A stretch of 64,000 bases of DNA from Campylobacter fetus subsp. fetus (GTDB lineage: Bacteria > Campylobacterota > Campylobacteria > Campylobacterales > Campylobacteraceae), in NCBI RefSeq assembly GCF_900475935.1, contig NZ_LS483431.1, positions 806,001 to 870,000 on the forward strand. Direction: 5' to 3'. Made by a program: the position numbers and the translations under genes. Below are positions 33,236 to 40,366 of this stretch, one piece after another (the first letter of the stretch is position 1; each line of letters starts with the position of its first letter). The notes beneath the pieces are model-generated. The model had not been told where the DNA came from, did not search any database, and saw only the letters and a list, made by a program, of their open reading frames with translations.

Positions 33236-33863
33236 CGATTTTTTCCTTTTTTATGATTTCATTTATCAATAATCCTATTAATCCTCCGGCTGCAACTCCG
33301 CTAAAAAACGGAAAACTCGGATGATTTAAAAGAGTATTTATGTTTTCCATATTTGCTTCTCCTGAAGCTATTTTGTTTGCCTCTTCAAGAAAATCTTTTA
33401 TACTGTTATTTGACTTTGGATCAGTATTATTTTGATTTGAGTTTTGTATATTTGGAGCTAAGTTTTGACAAGATATACTTAACAAAGATGCTTTTAGAGC
33501 CGGGATATATTCGTTATTTGAAGTAGCCCAAAGTCTAAAAAATAGATCTTTTACGTCATCATCCATAAATTCCGATGCGTTTTTATAAAATTCATTTATC
33601 TCTAGTTCGTAATTTATAGCGACTATTAATTTTTCAAAATTATCTTTTGGATTTAAAACTTCGCATTCGTTTAAATTTATACTGTAATTTTTCTCGTCTG
33701 CTAGGTTTTTTAGCAGCTCTAAACCGCTTTTTTTAATAGATAAAATTTGGTTAAAAATTTCTGTATCGACAAAATTAGAATAGATAAGAATTCCTCTATT
33801 TTCATAGTTAAAAGCAAGATTGTAAATCTCTTCTTTAGAGTAGTTATCAAATTTAATTTGCAT
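33228..33863 (-). CDS. Ferritin-like protein with C-terminal membrane helix
   Basis: 211-aa protein. Residues 1-135 read as a four-helix bundle of ferritin-like type: LAFNYENRGILIYSNFV (Glu21), LSIKKSGLELLKNL, IVAINYELEINEFYKNA (Glu86) and LWATSNNEYIPALKASL (Glu118). The expected second-helix Glu-x-x-His is not obvious, so the metal site may be partial. A polar Asn/Ser-rich linker (about 138-155) leads to a membrane segment FPFFSGVAAGGLIGLLINEII (about 184-204) and a charged end. A ferritin-like domain tied to a membrane anchor fits iron handling at a membrane. I start at ATG 33863, which has AGGAG five bases upstream and overlaps the HMA-like gene by 11 bases; a longer in-frame start at 33887 lacks one. 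Confidence 0.72.
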   Translation of the reverse strand: MQIKFDNYSKEEIYNLAFNYENRGILIYSNFVDTEIFNQILSIKKSGLELLKNLADEKNYSINLNECEVLNPKDNFEKLIVAINYELEINEFYKNASEFMDDDVKDLFFRLWATSNNEYIPALKASLLSISCQNLAPNIQNSNQNNTDPKSNNSIKDFLEEANKIASGEANMENINTLLNHPSFPFFSGVAAGGLIGLLINEIIKKEKIDE

Positions 33864-34176
33864 TGCAACTCCTTTTGATTTCTTCAATTTTTTTAGATAT
33901 GTGTTCTAAATTTTGACCATTTAGCATATCATTCCAGAGATGTTCTGGAAATTTATTTTGATCGTATAAAACGGTAACCGAGCCTACTAATTTATTGAAT
34001 TTAACGCTATTTATACCGTCTATTTTTGCTATGATTTTATCTATTTCATCTAAGCCTATGTTTGATTGAAGCTCCTTTATACGAGGAGAAACTCTAACTC
34101 TAAGGCGACCAGGAACGCTATGAATAAGCGAAAAATACGGTAAAATTTCATTTAATATTTTTAAATTTGAACTCAT
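33853..34176 (-). CDS. HMA-like protein without CxxC (metal-ATPase cluster)
   Basis: 107-aa soluble protein with the beta-alpha-beta-beta-alpha-beta pattern of heavy-metal-associated domains: FSLIHSVPGRLRVRVSPRI, GLDEIDKIIAKIDGINSVKFNKLVGSVTVLYD. The metal-binding CxxC loop is replaced by VPGR, so it probably does not bind Cu or Zn in the usual way. Its opening resembles the N-terminus of the ATPase at 30261 (HVNNRVRF). It is the first gene of the six-gene cluster, transcribed away from the 69-aa gene at 34359 across a 182-bp divergent region. Confidence 0.75.
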   Translation of the reverse strand: MSSNLKILNEILPYFSLIHSVPGRLRVRVSPRIKELQSNIGLDEIDKIIAKIDGINSVKFNKLVGSVTVLYDQNKFPEHLWNDMLNGQNLEHISKKIEEIKRSCNAN

Positions 34177-34288
34177 ATAATCTCTTTATTTGAAAGTTTT
34201 GTAATTATTATATTAATCTACTTAAATAAAACTTAATTTATCGCTTTTAAAACTAATTTTTTAATTTTTAAATTTATGATGATTTCTG

Positions 34289-34300
34289 TTATCAAGATAA
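34289..34300. promoter_or_regulatory. Short inverted repeat in the divergent region
   Basis: TTATCAAGATAA: 5-bp arms around AA, lying 112 bases before the HMA-like gene and 58 bases before the 69-aa gene. It resembles AT-rich operator halves used by Fur-type regulators in this genus but is too short to assign. Confidence 0.25.
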
Positions 34301-34358
34301 TAAAGGTATTATTAAGATTTTTTAGGTATTATGGCGAAAATTTTTTTAAGGAGCTGCT

Positions 34359-34568
34359 ATGAGCTATGATGAATTAGAATTAGAAGCTATGATCCAAGAG
34401 GTTTTAGAAGATTGTGGCGACTTTGAGAATTTAGATGACGAAGAGCTTTTTGAATTAATAGAAAAGATAAAAGAGCTTACAGATGGCGACACGGAAGAGG
34501 CTTATGAGCATCTAAACGGATATTCTCCGATAAGCAGAAAAAGGTTTATGTCGTTGTATTCGGTTTAA
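34359..34568 (+). CDS. Small acidic protein of unknown function
   Basis: 69-aa protein, strongly acidic in its first two thirds (DELELEAMIQEVLEDCGDF, DDEELFELIEKIKEL) and helical, ending in a more basic segment ISRKRFMSLYSV. One Cys only. No membrane segment or signal. AAGGAG lies upstream of the start. It diverges from the metal-ATPase cluster and precedes the M23 peptidase gene, which has its own promoter-like element. I do not recognise the family. Confidence 0.6.
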   Translation: MSYDELELEAMIQEVLEDCGDFENLDDEELFELIEKIKELTDGDTEEAYEHLNGYSPISRKRFMSLYSV

Positions 34569-34591
34569 TATTTTAAATTTAATGTAAATTA

Positions 34592-34600
34592 TGATATTAT
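34592..34600 (+). promoter_or_regulatory. Probable extended -10 element of the M23 peptidase gene
   Basis: TGATATTAT (TG, one base, TATTAT) 35 bases upstream of the peptidase ATG matches the extended -10 form common in Campylobacter. Confidence 0.45.
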
Positions 34601-34635
34601 TTTGACAACAAATTATAGAAGGATATCATACTCTT

Positions 34636-35445
34636 ATGCAAAGATTTCTACTTATTTTACTGCTATTTATAACAGCAGCCTTTAGCGCTACTATAGGAAA
34701 CGGCGAGACGCAAATCATCAGTATCGAATCACAATATGCTGGAAAATTAACCGCAAACGACAAAAAAATATCCTGGATAGATCATCCATTAAAACCGGGA
34801 TTTAAAATAGCTTTTGTGCCGGCTAGTTATTACGAAACAAAAAATATCAATGTTAAAAATAGTTTAGACGGAGAGATGGGAATTACTGAGTTTGAACTTG
34901 TTAAGAAAGATTATAAACAAGAAAAAATTACCGTTTCAGAATCAAAAGTAAAACCGCCTCAATCTGTTATGAAACGTATAGACAAAGAGAGGCGTGAAGC
35001 TCAACAAATTTATAAAACAGTTAGTAAAGGTCTATTTTTTAATGATAAATTTATATCTCCTATGAATAGTTTTATAACAAGTGATTTTGGCACTGCTAGA
35101 GTATTTAACGGACTTATAAAAAGTTATCACGGAGGAACGGATTTTAGAGCTGCGGTCGGAGAAAGCGTAATAGCTGCAAATAGCGGAATAGTAAAGATAG
35201 CAAAAGATAGATATTACGCCGGTAAAAGTGTGGTTATAGATCATGGAAGCGGTATTTATACTCAGTATTACCATCTTAGCGATATCATCGTAAAAGTCGG
35301 TCAAAAAGTAAATAAAGGCGATATATTAGGTCTTAGCGGAGATAGCGGTAGAGTTAGCGGACCGCACTTGCACTTTGGAGTAATTATAAACAATGTTCAA
35401 GTAAATCCTCTTGATTTTATAAGTAAAATTAATATGGTTTTATAA
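34636..35445 (+). CDS. M23-family peptidoglycan peptidase
   Basis: Exported LytM/M23 metallopeptidase of 269 aa. Signal peptide (about 1-18), an N-terminal beta-rich region, a charged helix around MKRIDKERREAQQIYKTVS, and the catalytic domain from about 148: SDFGTARVFNG, SYHGGTDFRAAVGESV (Zn ligands His and Asp near 165-169), YTQYYHLSDI and GPHLHFGVIINN (Zn ligand His near 249). It should cleave peptide cross-links in the periplasm; relatives in Campylobacter and Helicobacter shape the helical cell. RBS AGAAGGA is rather far (about 13 bases) from the ATG. Confidence 0.88.
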   Translation: MQRFLLILLLFITAAFSATIGNGETQIISIESQYAGKLTANDKKISWIDHPLKPGFKIAFVPASYYETKNINVKNSLDGEMGITEFELVKKDYKQEKITVSESKVKPPQSVMKRIDKERREAQQIYKTVSKGLFFNDKFISPMNSFITSDFGTARVFNGLIKSYHGGTDFRAAVGESVIAANSGIVKIAKDRYYAGKSVVIDHGSGIYTQYYHLSDIIVKVGQKVNKGDILGLSGDSGRVSGPHLHFGVIINNVQVNPLDFISKINMVL

Positions 35446-35508
35446 ATTCACAAAAAATCAACAATTTAAGCTTATAATTCCATCATATTTCAAGATAAAG
35501 GATGAACG

Positions 35509-35931
35509 ATGAAAAGTAAAATCTTATCAGCCGCTTTAGTAACGGCGGTTCTTAGCAGTTTTGCATTTGGTGCGAATGATAAAGCTATAGAGCTTAGCAA
35601 TAAAATTTTTGCGGTTAAAAAGGACGCTAGCGCAAAAGAGCTTATAATAAGAGATGCGTGTTTTAAAATTCATAATGAGATGTTAGAAGTCACTAAAAAT
35701 ATGACTCCTGATCAAAGAGATGATTTCAATAAAGAATTTAGAATGCAAATGAGAAAAAATATGGCGACTCTTGGCAAAGACGAGTATTTTAATCCGGCAG
35801 TTTGCAGATCTGTTATGAAAAAACATAATAGAAATTACGGCATGAGAAATCCGGGCATGGGAAATCCAGGAATGGGCATGGGCGGTGGTTACAACTGCCA
35901 ATCAAATGCGGATTGTCCATATAATCAATAA
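35509..35931 (+). CDS. Secreted protein with NPGM repeats, upstream of a two-component system
   Basis: 140-aa precursor with a clear signal peptide (MKSKILSAALVTAVLSSFAFG). The mature part is helical and charged (ELIIRDACFKIHNEMLEV, MTPDQRDDFNKEFRMQMRK), then a Met/Gly-rich repeat region (MRNPGMGNPGMGMGGG, about 112-127) and a four-Cys protein in total, with a C-terminal CQSNADC pair. Family not recognised. Its stop codon TAA is followed with no gap by the ATG of a response regulator, so it is translated with a two-component system and could be its periplasmic sensor partner or target. Met-rich repeats could bind copper; this is conjecture. Confidence 0.7.
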   Translation: MKSKILSAALVTAVLSSFAFGANDKAIELSNKIFAVKKDASAKELIIRDACFKIHNEMLEVTKNMTPDQRDDFNKEFRMQMRKNMATLGKDEYFNPAVCRSVMKKHNRNYGMRNPGMGNPGMGMGGGYNCQSNADCPYNQ

Positions 35932-36600
35932 ATGAGCAAAATCCTAGTCTTAGAAGATGAGCCGATGCTGCAAGATATGATAAGTTCATATCTTCAAAGC
36001 TTCGGCTATGAAGTAGAAGCTTCTGATAGCTATGATAAAGCTCTAAGTATTGCTTATGAAAAAAATTTTGATCTATTTATATTTGATGTCAAAATCATAG
36101 GCGGTAGTGGATTTGAACTATTAGACGAGCTTAGATCCTCAGGAGTGGCGACTCCTTGTATATTTGCCACTTCATTAAATGGTATCAATGACGTTACAAA
36201 GGGTTTTAAAGTCGGTTGTGACGATTATATAAAAAAGCCATTTGAGTTAGCCGAACTTCTTTTAAGAGTACAAAATATACTGAAACGAAACTTTAATCAC
36301 TATGTAGATGATAATTTTATCATTATTAATAGTAATTTCAAATTTGATATCCTACAAAAAAAATTGATGCAAGATGGCAAAGTTCTGCCTCTTGCTAAAA
36401 AAGAGACTGAGCTTTTATGTCTATTTTTAAAAAATAAAAATAGAATTTTAAGCCGAGATGAAATTTATTCTCAAATTTGGGAATTTGATGAAGTACCGAG
36501 CGAACTAAGCCTAAGAGTCTATATAAGAAATCTTAGAAAACTTATAGGTAACGAAAAAATCATAAGCCACTCAAAACTTGGATATGAATATGTCTCATAA
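35932..36600 (+). CDS. OmpR/PhoB-family response regulator
   Basis: 222-aa DNA-binding regulator. Receiver domain (1-about 118) with acidic pocket LEDEP, phospho-acceptor Asp in LFIFDVKIIGGSG (about residue 51), Thr/Ser switch in FATSLN and Lys in IKKPFE (about 102). The C-terminal winged helix (about 125-222) reads KKETELLCLFLKNKNRILSR, SLRVYIRNLRKLIGN, ISHSKLGYEYV. Cognate kinase follows immediately. The regulon is unknown; the co-translated secreted protein upstream suggests an envelope or metal signal. Confidence 0.9.
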   Translation: MSKILVLEDEPMLQDMISSYLQSFGYEVEASDSYDKALSIAYEKNFDLFIFDVKIIGGSGFELLDELRSSGVATPCIFATSLNGINDVTKGFKVGCDDYIKKPFELAELLLRVQNILKRNFNHYVDDNFIIINSNFKFDILQKKLMQDGKVLPLAKKETELLCLFLKNKNRILSRDEIYSQIWEFDEVPSELSLRVYIRNLRKLIGNEKIISHSKLGYEYVS

Positions 36601-37714
36601 AAAATATATTCTTCCTATTTTTTTGCTTTATACCATAACTAGTATGCTCTTTTTGCTGTTTTTCGCAGTTTCATACTACAAAGAGGCAAAAAATGATATA
36701 TACGAAAAAACCGTAAAAGATCTAAGAGCGTATGCGAATGAGATTGAGTATATGCTTAGGATAAATGGCGGCATAGGCGAGATCTTGGATCTTAAAAGCG
36801 AGTATGATATAAATCTTTATGATATCAGATCAAAAAGATATGTATTAAAAAACTTTGATAGACCTATTTATAATGGTCGATATTACGTAGATGATAAATT
36901 TATGTATTACAGCGACGATATTCATACAAAAAGACGAACTATAGAATTAAATTTAGAACTTAGAACACAAAGTCCTCACGCTAGCATAAATAGGCTTTTT
37001 GTCAAGATATCTATGATCTCAATCATCGTGCTTTTGGCTATATCTGTTATAGCGTATTTTATCGTTAAACTCTCCTATCTGCCACTTTTAAATCAAATAA
37101 AAACTTTAAATAACTTTATCACGGATACTACTCATGAGATAAATACGCCTTTAAGTGTGATACTTATGAGCGTAGAAATGTTTGATAAAAATCCTTCAAA
37201 ATACCTTGAAAACATTAAAATAGCCTCTAAAACTTTATCAAATTTATATAATGATTTGGCTTTAAATTTAAAAAGCGAACCAAATAAGATAGAAAAATTA
37301 AATTTAAAAGATATTTTTATAGAACGTGCAAAGATTTTTGAAATGAGTGCGGCAAATAAAGACATTAAAATAATTTTAAATTTAGAGGATGCGGAAGTTG
37401 ATTCTGATAGTTTTAAATTTAAAAAAATACTTGATAATATAATTTCAAATGCTATTAAATATAGTTTTAAAAGTCAGCAAGTTATCATCAATTTAAAACA
37501 AGATAATTTTTGCGTTGTAAATTTCGGATCTACTATTTCAAAAGAAAATTTAAATAAAATTTATGATAAATTTAGTCGTTTTGACTCACAAAATGGTGGT
37601 TTTGGTATAGGTCTAAGCCTCGTAAAAAGATATTGCGATGAGCTTGGATTTAAAGTAAATTGCGTAAGCGGTGATGATAGGACTGAATTTTGCGTGAAAT
37701 TTAAAGAAATTTAA
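36590..37714 (+). CDS. Sensor histidine kinase
   Basis: Membrane-bound HisKA/HATPase kinase of about 374 aa. TM1 (about 7-26) and TM2 (about 135-157) enclose a periplasmic sensor region of about 100 residues. The H box is TDTTHEINTPLSVIL (His at about 178), then a short HATPase with N box NIISNAIKYSF, and G boxes around FGIGLSLVKRYCDELGF; the ATP lid is reduced. No HAMP is obvious. I place the start at ATG 36590, six bases from a GGAT site; TTG 36578 and ATG 36584 are alternatives. It overlaps the regulator gene by 11 bases. Confidence 0.87.
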   Translation: MSHKKYILPIFLLYTITSMLFLLFFAVSYYKEAKNDIYEKTVKDLRAYANEIEYMLRINGGIGEILDLKSEYDINLYDIRSKRYVLKNFDRPIYNGRYYVDDKFMYYSDDIHTKRRTIELNLELRTQSPHASINRLFVKISMISIIVLLAISVIAYFIVKLSYLPLLNQIKTLNNFITDTTHEINTPLSVILMSVEMFDKNPSKYLENIKIASKTLSNLYNDLALNLKSEPNKIEKLNLKDIFIERAKIFEMSAANKDIKIILNLEDAEVDSDSFKFKKILDNIISNAIKYSFKSQQVIINLKQDNFCVVNFGSTISKENLNKIYDKFSRFDSQNGGFGIGLSLVKRYCDELGFKVNCVSGDDRTEFCVKFKEI

Positions 37715-37862
37715 ATTTAAATTTTTGATTGAGTATTATTTTTTAAATTTAACTTAAATAATAGATTAAAAATGCCATCTTCCTTAAATTTCATTTTTTT
37801 ATTACATATTTATCTGTTTTTAGCTAAAATCAGCAAAATTTTTAAATCATAAAGGTCAGCAG

Positions 37863-39086
37863 ATGCAAAAGAAGGATGTTAAAAAAGTTGTTTTGGCTTA
37901 TAGCGGCGGACTTGATACAAGTATCATTTTAAAATGGCTACAAGACGAGTATAAATGTGAAGTCGTGACTTTCACAGCCGATATCGGTCAAGGAGAAGAG
38001 GTCGAGCCAGCTCGCAAAAAAGCTATAAGCTTAGGTATAAAACCTGAAAATATCTTTATAGAGGATTTGCGTGAAGAGTTTGTAAAAGACTTCGTATTTC
38101 CTATGTTTAGAGCAAATGCTATATACGAGGGCGAATATCTTTTAGGCACATCTATCGCTCGTCCTCTTATAGCAAAACGTCTTGTTGAGATAGCTGCTGC
38201 CACAAAAGCAGACTGCGTAAGTCATGGTGCTACTGGTAAAGGAAATGATCAAGTTCGTTTTGAGATAGGAGCTTACGCCTTAAATCCAAATATCAAAGTT
38301 ATCGCTCCTTGGAGAGAGTGGGATCTAAATAGCCGTGAAAAACTTCTAGCATATGCAGAGAAAAATGGGATAGATATAAGCAAGAAAAAAGGTAAATCTC
38401 CATATTCTATGGACGCGAATTTACTTCATATCTCTTATGAAGGACTTGTTTTAGAAGATCCAAATCACGCCCCAGAAGAAGATATGTGGAGATGGAGCGT
38501 CAGTCCAAAAAATGCTCCTGATGAGAGCGATATTATCGAAATAGAGTATAAAAACGGCGATCCTGTTGCGATAAATGCTAAATCAATGAAGCCTCACGAG
38601 ATCTTAACAGAGCTAAACAGACTTGGTGCAAAACATGGGATTGGGCGCCTTGATATCGTAGAAAACCGCTATGTGGGTATGAAAAGTAGGGGTTGCTATG
38701 AAACTCCAGGAGGCACTATAATGCTAAAAGCTCACAGAGCTATAGAGAGCATTACTATGGATAGAGAAGCAGCACATCTAAAAGACGAACTTATGCCAAA
38801 ATACGCTAGTTTAGTATATAACGGATACTGGTTTTCGCCTGAGCGTAAAATGCTTCAAGCTGCGATAGACGAGAGCCAAAAGAATGTGAATGGTACTGTT
38901 AGAGTCGAGCTTTATAAAGGCAATGTTATGGTCATCGGTAGAGATAGCAAGACAGATAATCTATTTAACGAAGCTTACTGCACGTTTGAAGAAGATAGTG
39001 TTTATGACCAAAAAGACGCGAACGGATTTATAAAACTTAACGCTTTACGCTTTATAATCGCCGGAAAAAACGGAAGAAAATTTTAG
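37863..39086 (+). CDS. argG: Argininosuccinate synthase
   Basis: Joins citrulline and aspartate using ATP in arginine synthesis. The 407-aa protein has normal length, the N-type ATP pyrophosphatase motif [19 protein letters not shown] (8-26), [17 protein letters not shown] (about 117-133) and the citrulline/aspartate binding segment [20 protein letters not shown] (about 262). Codon use is slightly richer in GC-ending codons than neighbours, as in a highly expressed gene. It stands alone behind a 148-bp AT-rich upstream region. Confidence 0.96.
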   Translation: MQKKDVKKVVLAYSGGLDTSIILKWLQDEYKCEVVTFTADIGQGEEVEPARKKAISLGIKPENIFIEDLREEFVKDFVFPMFRANAIYEGEYLLGTSIARPLIAKRLVEIAAATKADCVSHGATGKGNDQVRFEIGAYALNPNIKVIAPWREWDLNSREKLLAYAEKNGIDISKKKGKSPYSMDANLLHISYEGLVLEDPNHAPEEDMWRWSVSPKNAPDESDIIEIEYKNGDPVAINAKSMKPHEILTELNRLGAKHGIGRLDIVENRYVGMKSRGCYETPGGTIMLKAHRAIESITMDREAAHLKDELMPKYASLVYNGYWFSPERKMLQAAIDESQKNVNGTVRVELYKGNVMVIGRDSKTDNLFNEAYCTFEEDSVYDQKDANGFIKLNALRFIIAGKNGRKF

Positions 39087-39093
39087 TTATTTT

Positions 39094-39123
39094 AGATAAA
39101 TAATCTTAAACGGTTATTTATCT
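39094..39123. repeat. Perfect inverted repeat upstream of xerH
   Basis: AGATAAATAA (39094-39103) and TTATTTATCT (39114-39123) are perfect 10-bp complements around a 10-base centre. The repeat lies 8 bases after argG and 27 before xerH. It may be a weak argG terminator (no T tract follows) or a protein-binding site. Confidence 0.5.
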
Positions 39124-39150
39124 GCTAAAATTCGGAGTAAATTTAATACT

Positions 39151-40215
39151 ATGAAATATAAATTAGACTGTAAAGAGAGTTTTGAAAGCTCATTTTTGTT
39201 TTGGCTGACTCGTTTTGTAAAATACAAGCTAAACTCACTCTCAAACAAAGAGCTCAAAGATCAAGCTGCTTTGGCTAGCGTGAATTACGCACTTACAAAA
39301 GGAGTTGCAAACATAGATGAGCTTGATGGTTTTGTAAAAAAAGCCAGAAACGCTGGACTTACTGGTATAAATACGTATTTTAATCCGTTAAAAAAGATTT
39401 ACGAAGTGCTTAAATTTTATGAACTCACAAGTTTAGCTGTGATCGATGAAGAGCTTATAAGCGAAGTTCTAGCAAGTATCACAGGAAGTCTCAGCGATGC
39501 TAGCAAAAAAAATTACCGAATCGCTGTGATAAACTTTTTTGAGTTTATAGGAAAACAAAACGAGGAAGACGGTAAGGCGCATATTTTTGATATCGAGCTT
39601 AAAAACTGGGGTGGAGTTAGTGGAAATAAAGGTCAAAAACTTCCTGAGTTTATGAATGAAGAAGAGGTCAAAAGGTTTTTAAATGCCATTGATGAGGCGG
39701 ATTTTAAAATGAACTCAAATCGAAATAAACTAATCATCAAAACCATTGTTTTTACCGGAATTCGTGTAAGCGAGGCTCTAAATTTAAAAAGAAAAGATAT
39801 TAGTGAAGACGGCGATCTTTATATCCTTAGGATACGAGGCAAAGGTAATAAATATCGTATTGTGATGATAAAAAAACATCTTATAGATGAACATCTACAA
39901 AATATAGCAATAAACTATATAAATAGCGAAGGATATCTTTTTGTAAATAGAAACGGAGAGAAGCTAACTCAAGCTTATGTAAGTCGCATTGTTGAGCAGA
40001 TTTTATTTGGTGCTGGTATCAGAAAAGAGAAAAACGGCGCGCATATGCTTCGTCATACGTTTGCGACTATGCTTTACAAAAAACAAAAAGATCTGGTTTT
40101 AGTTCAAGAAGCCCTTGGCCACGCTAGTTTAAATACTTCTAGGATATATACTCACTTCGATAGTGATAAGCTAAAATTAGCCGCTAAAGTCGCAGAAGAT
40201 CTAAACGATAACTAA
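39151..40215 (+). CDS. xerH: Tyrosine recombinase XerH
   Basis: Single Xer recombinase of epsilonproteobacteria, which resolves chromosome dimers at difH. At 354 aa it is longer than XerC/D (about 300), as is usual for XerH. N-terminal SAM-like DNA-binding domain (about 1-155), then the catalytic domain with Arg in FTGIRVSEALNLKR (about 209), Lys in RIRGKGNKYR, HMLRHTFATMLYKK (His-x-x-Arg, about 306), GHASLNTSRIYTHF with the nucleophilic Tyr (about 339). It is flanked by housekeeping genes with no mobile-element cargo, so it is a resident gene. Confidence 0.92.
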   Translation: MKYKLDCKESFESSFLFWLTRFVKYKLNSLSNKELKDQAALASVNYALTKGVANIDELDGFVKKARNAGLTGINTYFNPLKKIYEVLKFYELTSLAVIDEELISEVLASITGSLSDASKKNYRIAVINFFEFIGKQNEEDGKAHIFDIELKNWGGVSGNKGQKLPEFMNEEEVKRFLNAIDEADFKMNSNRNKLIIKTIVFTGIRVSEALNLKRKDISEDGDLYILRIRGKGNKYRIVMIKKHLIDEHLQNIAINYINSEGYLFVNRNGEKLTQAYVSRIVEQILFGAGIRKEKNGAHMLRHTFATMLYKKQKDLVLVQEALGHASLNTSRIYTHFDSDKLKLAAKVAEDLNDN

Positions 40216-40366
40216 ATTTAAAAGTAAATAGTGCAATAAAATAGTTTAATCAAAGATACGCAGAAGGAATTTTGATAATTTGCTAATTTCATATTAAAAA
40301 TTATTTTTATTGTATTAAAAGCTAAGTTTAATTATAATCTAAACCTAAAATTTAAAAAGGTTTAAC

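Noticed and set aside
39151-40215. Integrase of a mobile element
   Set aside because: Length and sequence fit the resident XerH recombinase; no cargo genes, attachment repeats or tRNA target are nearby.
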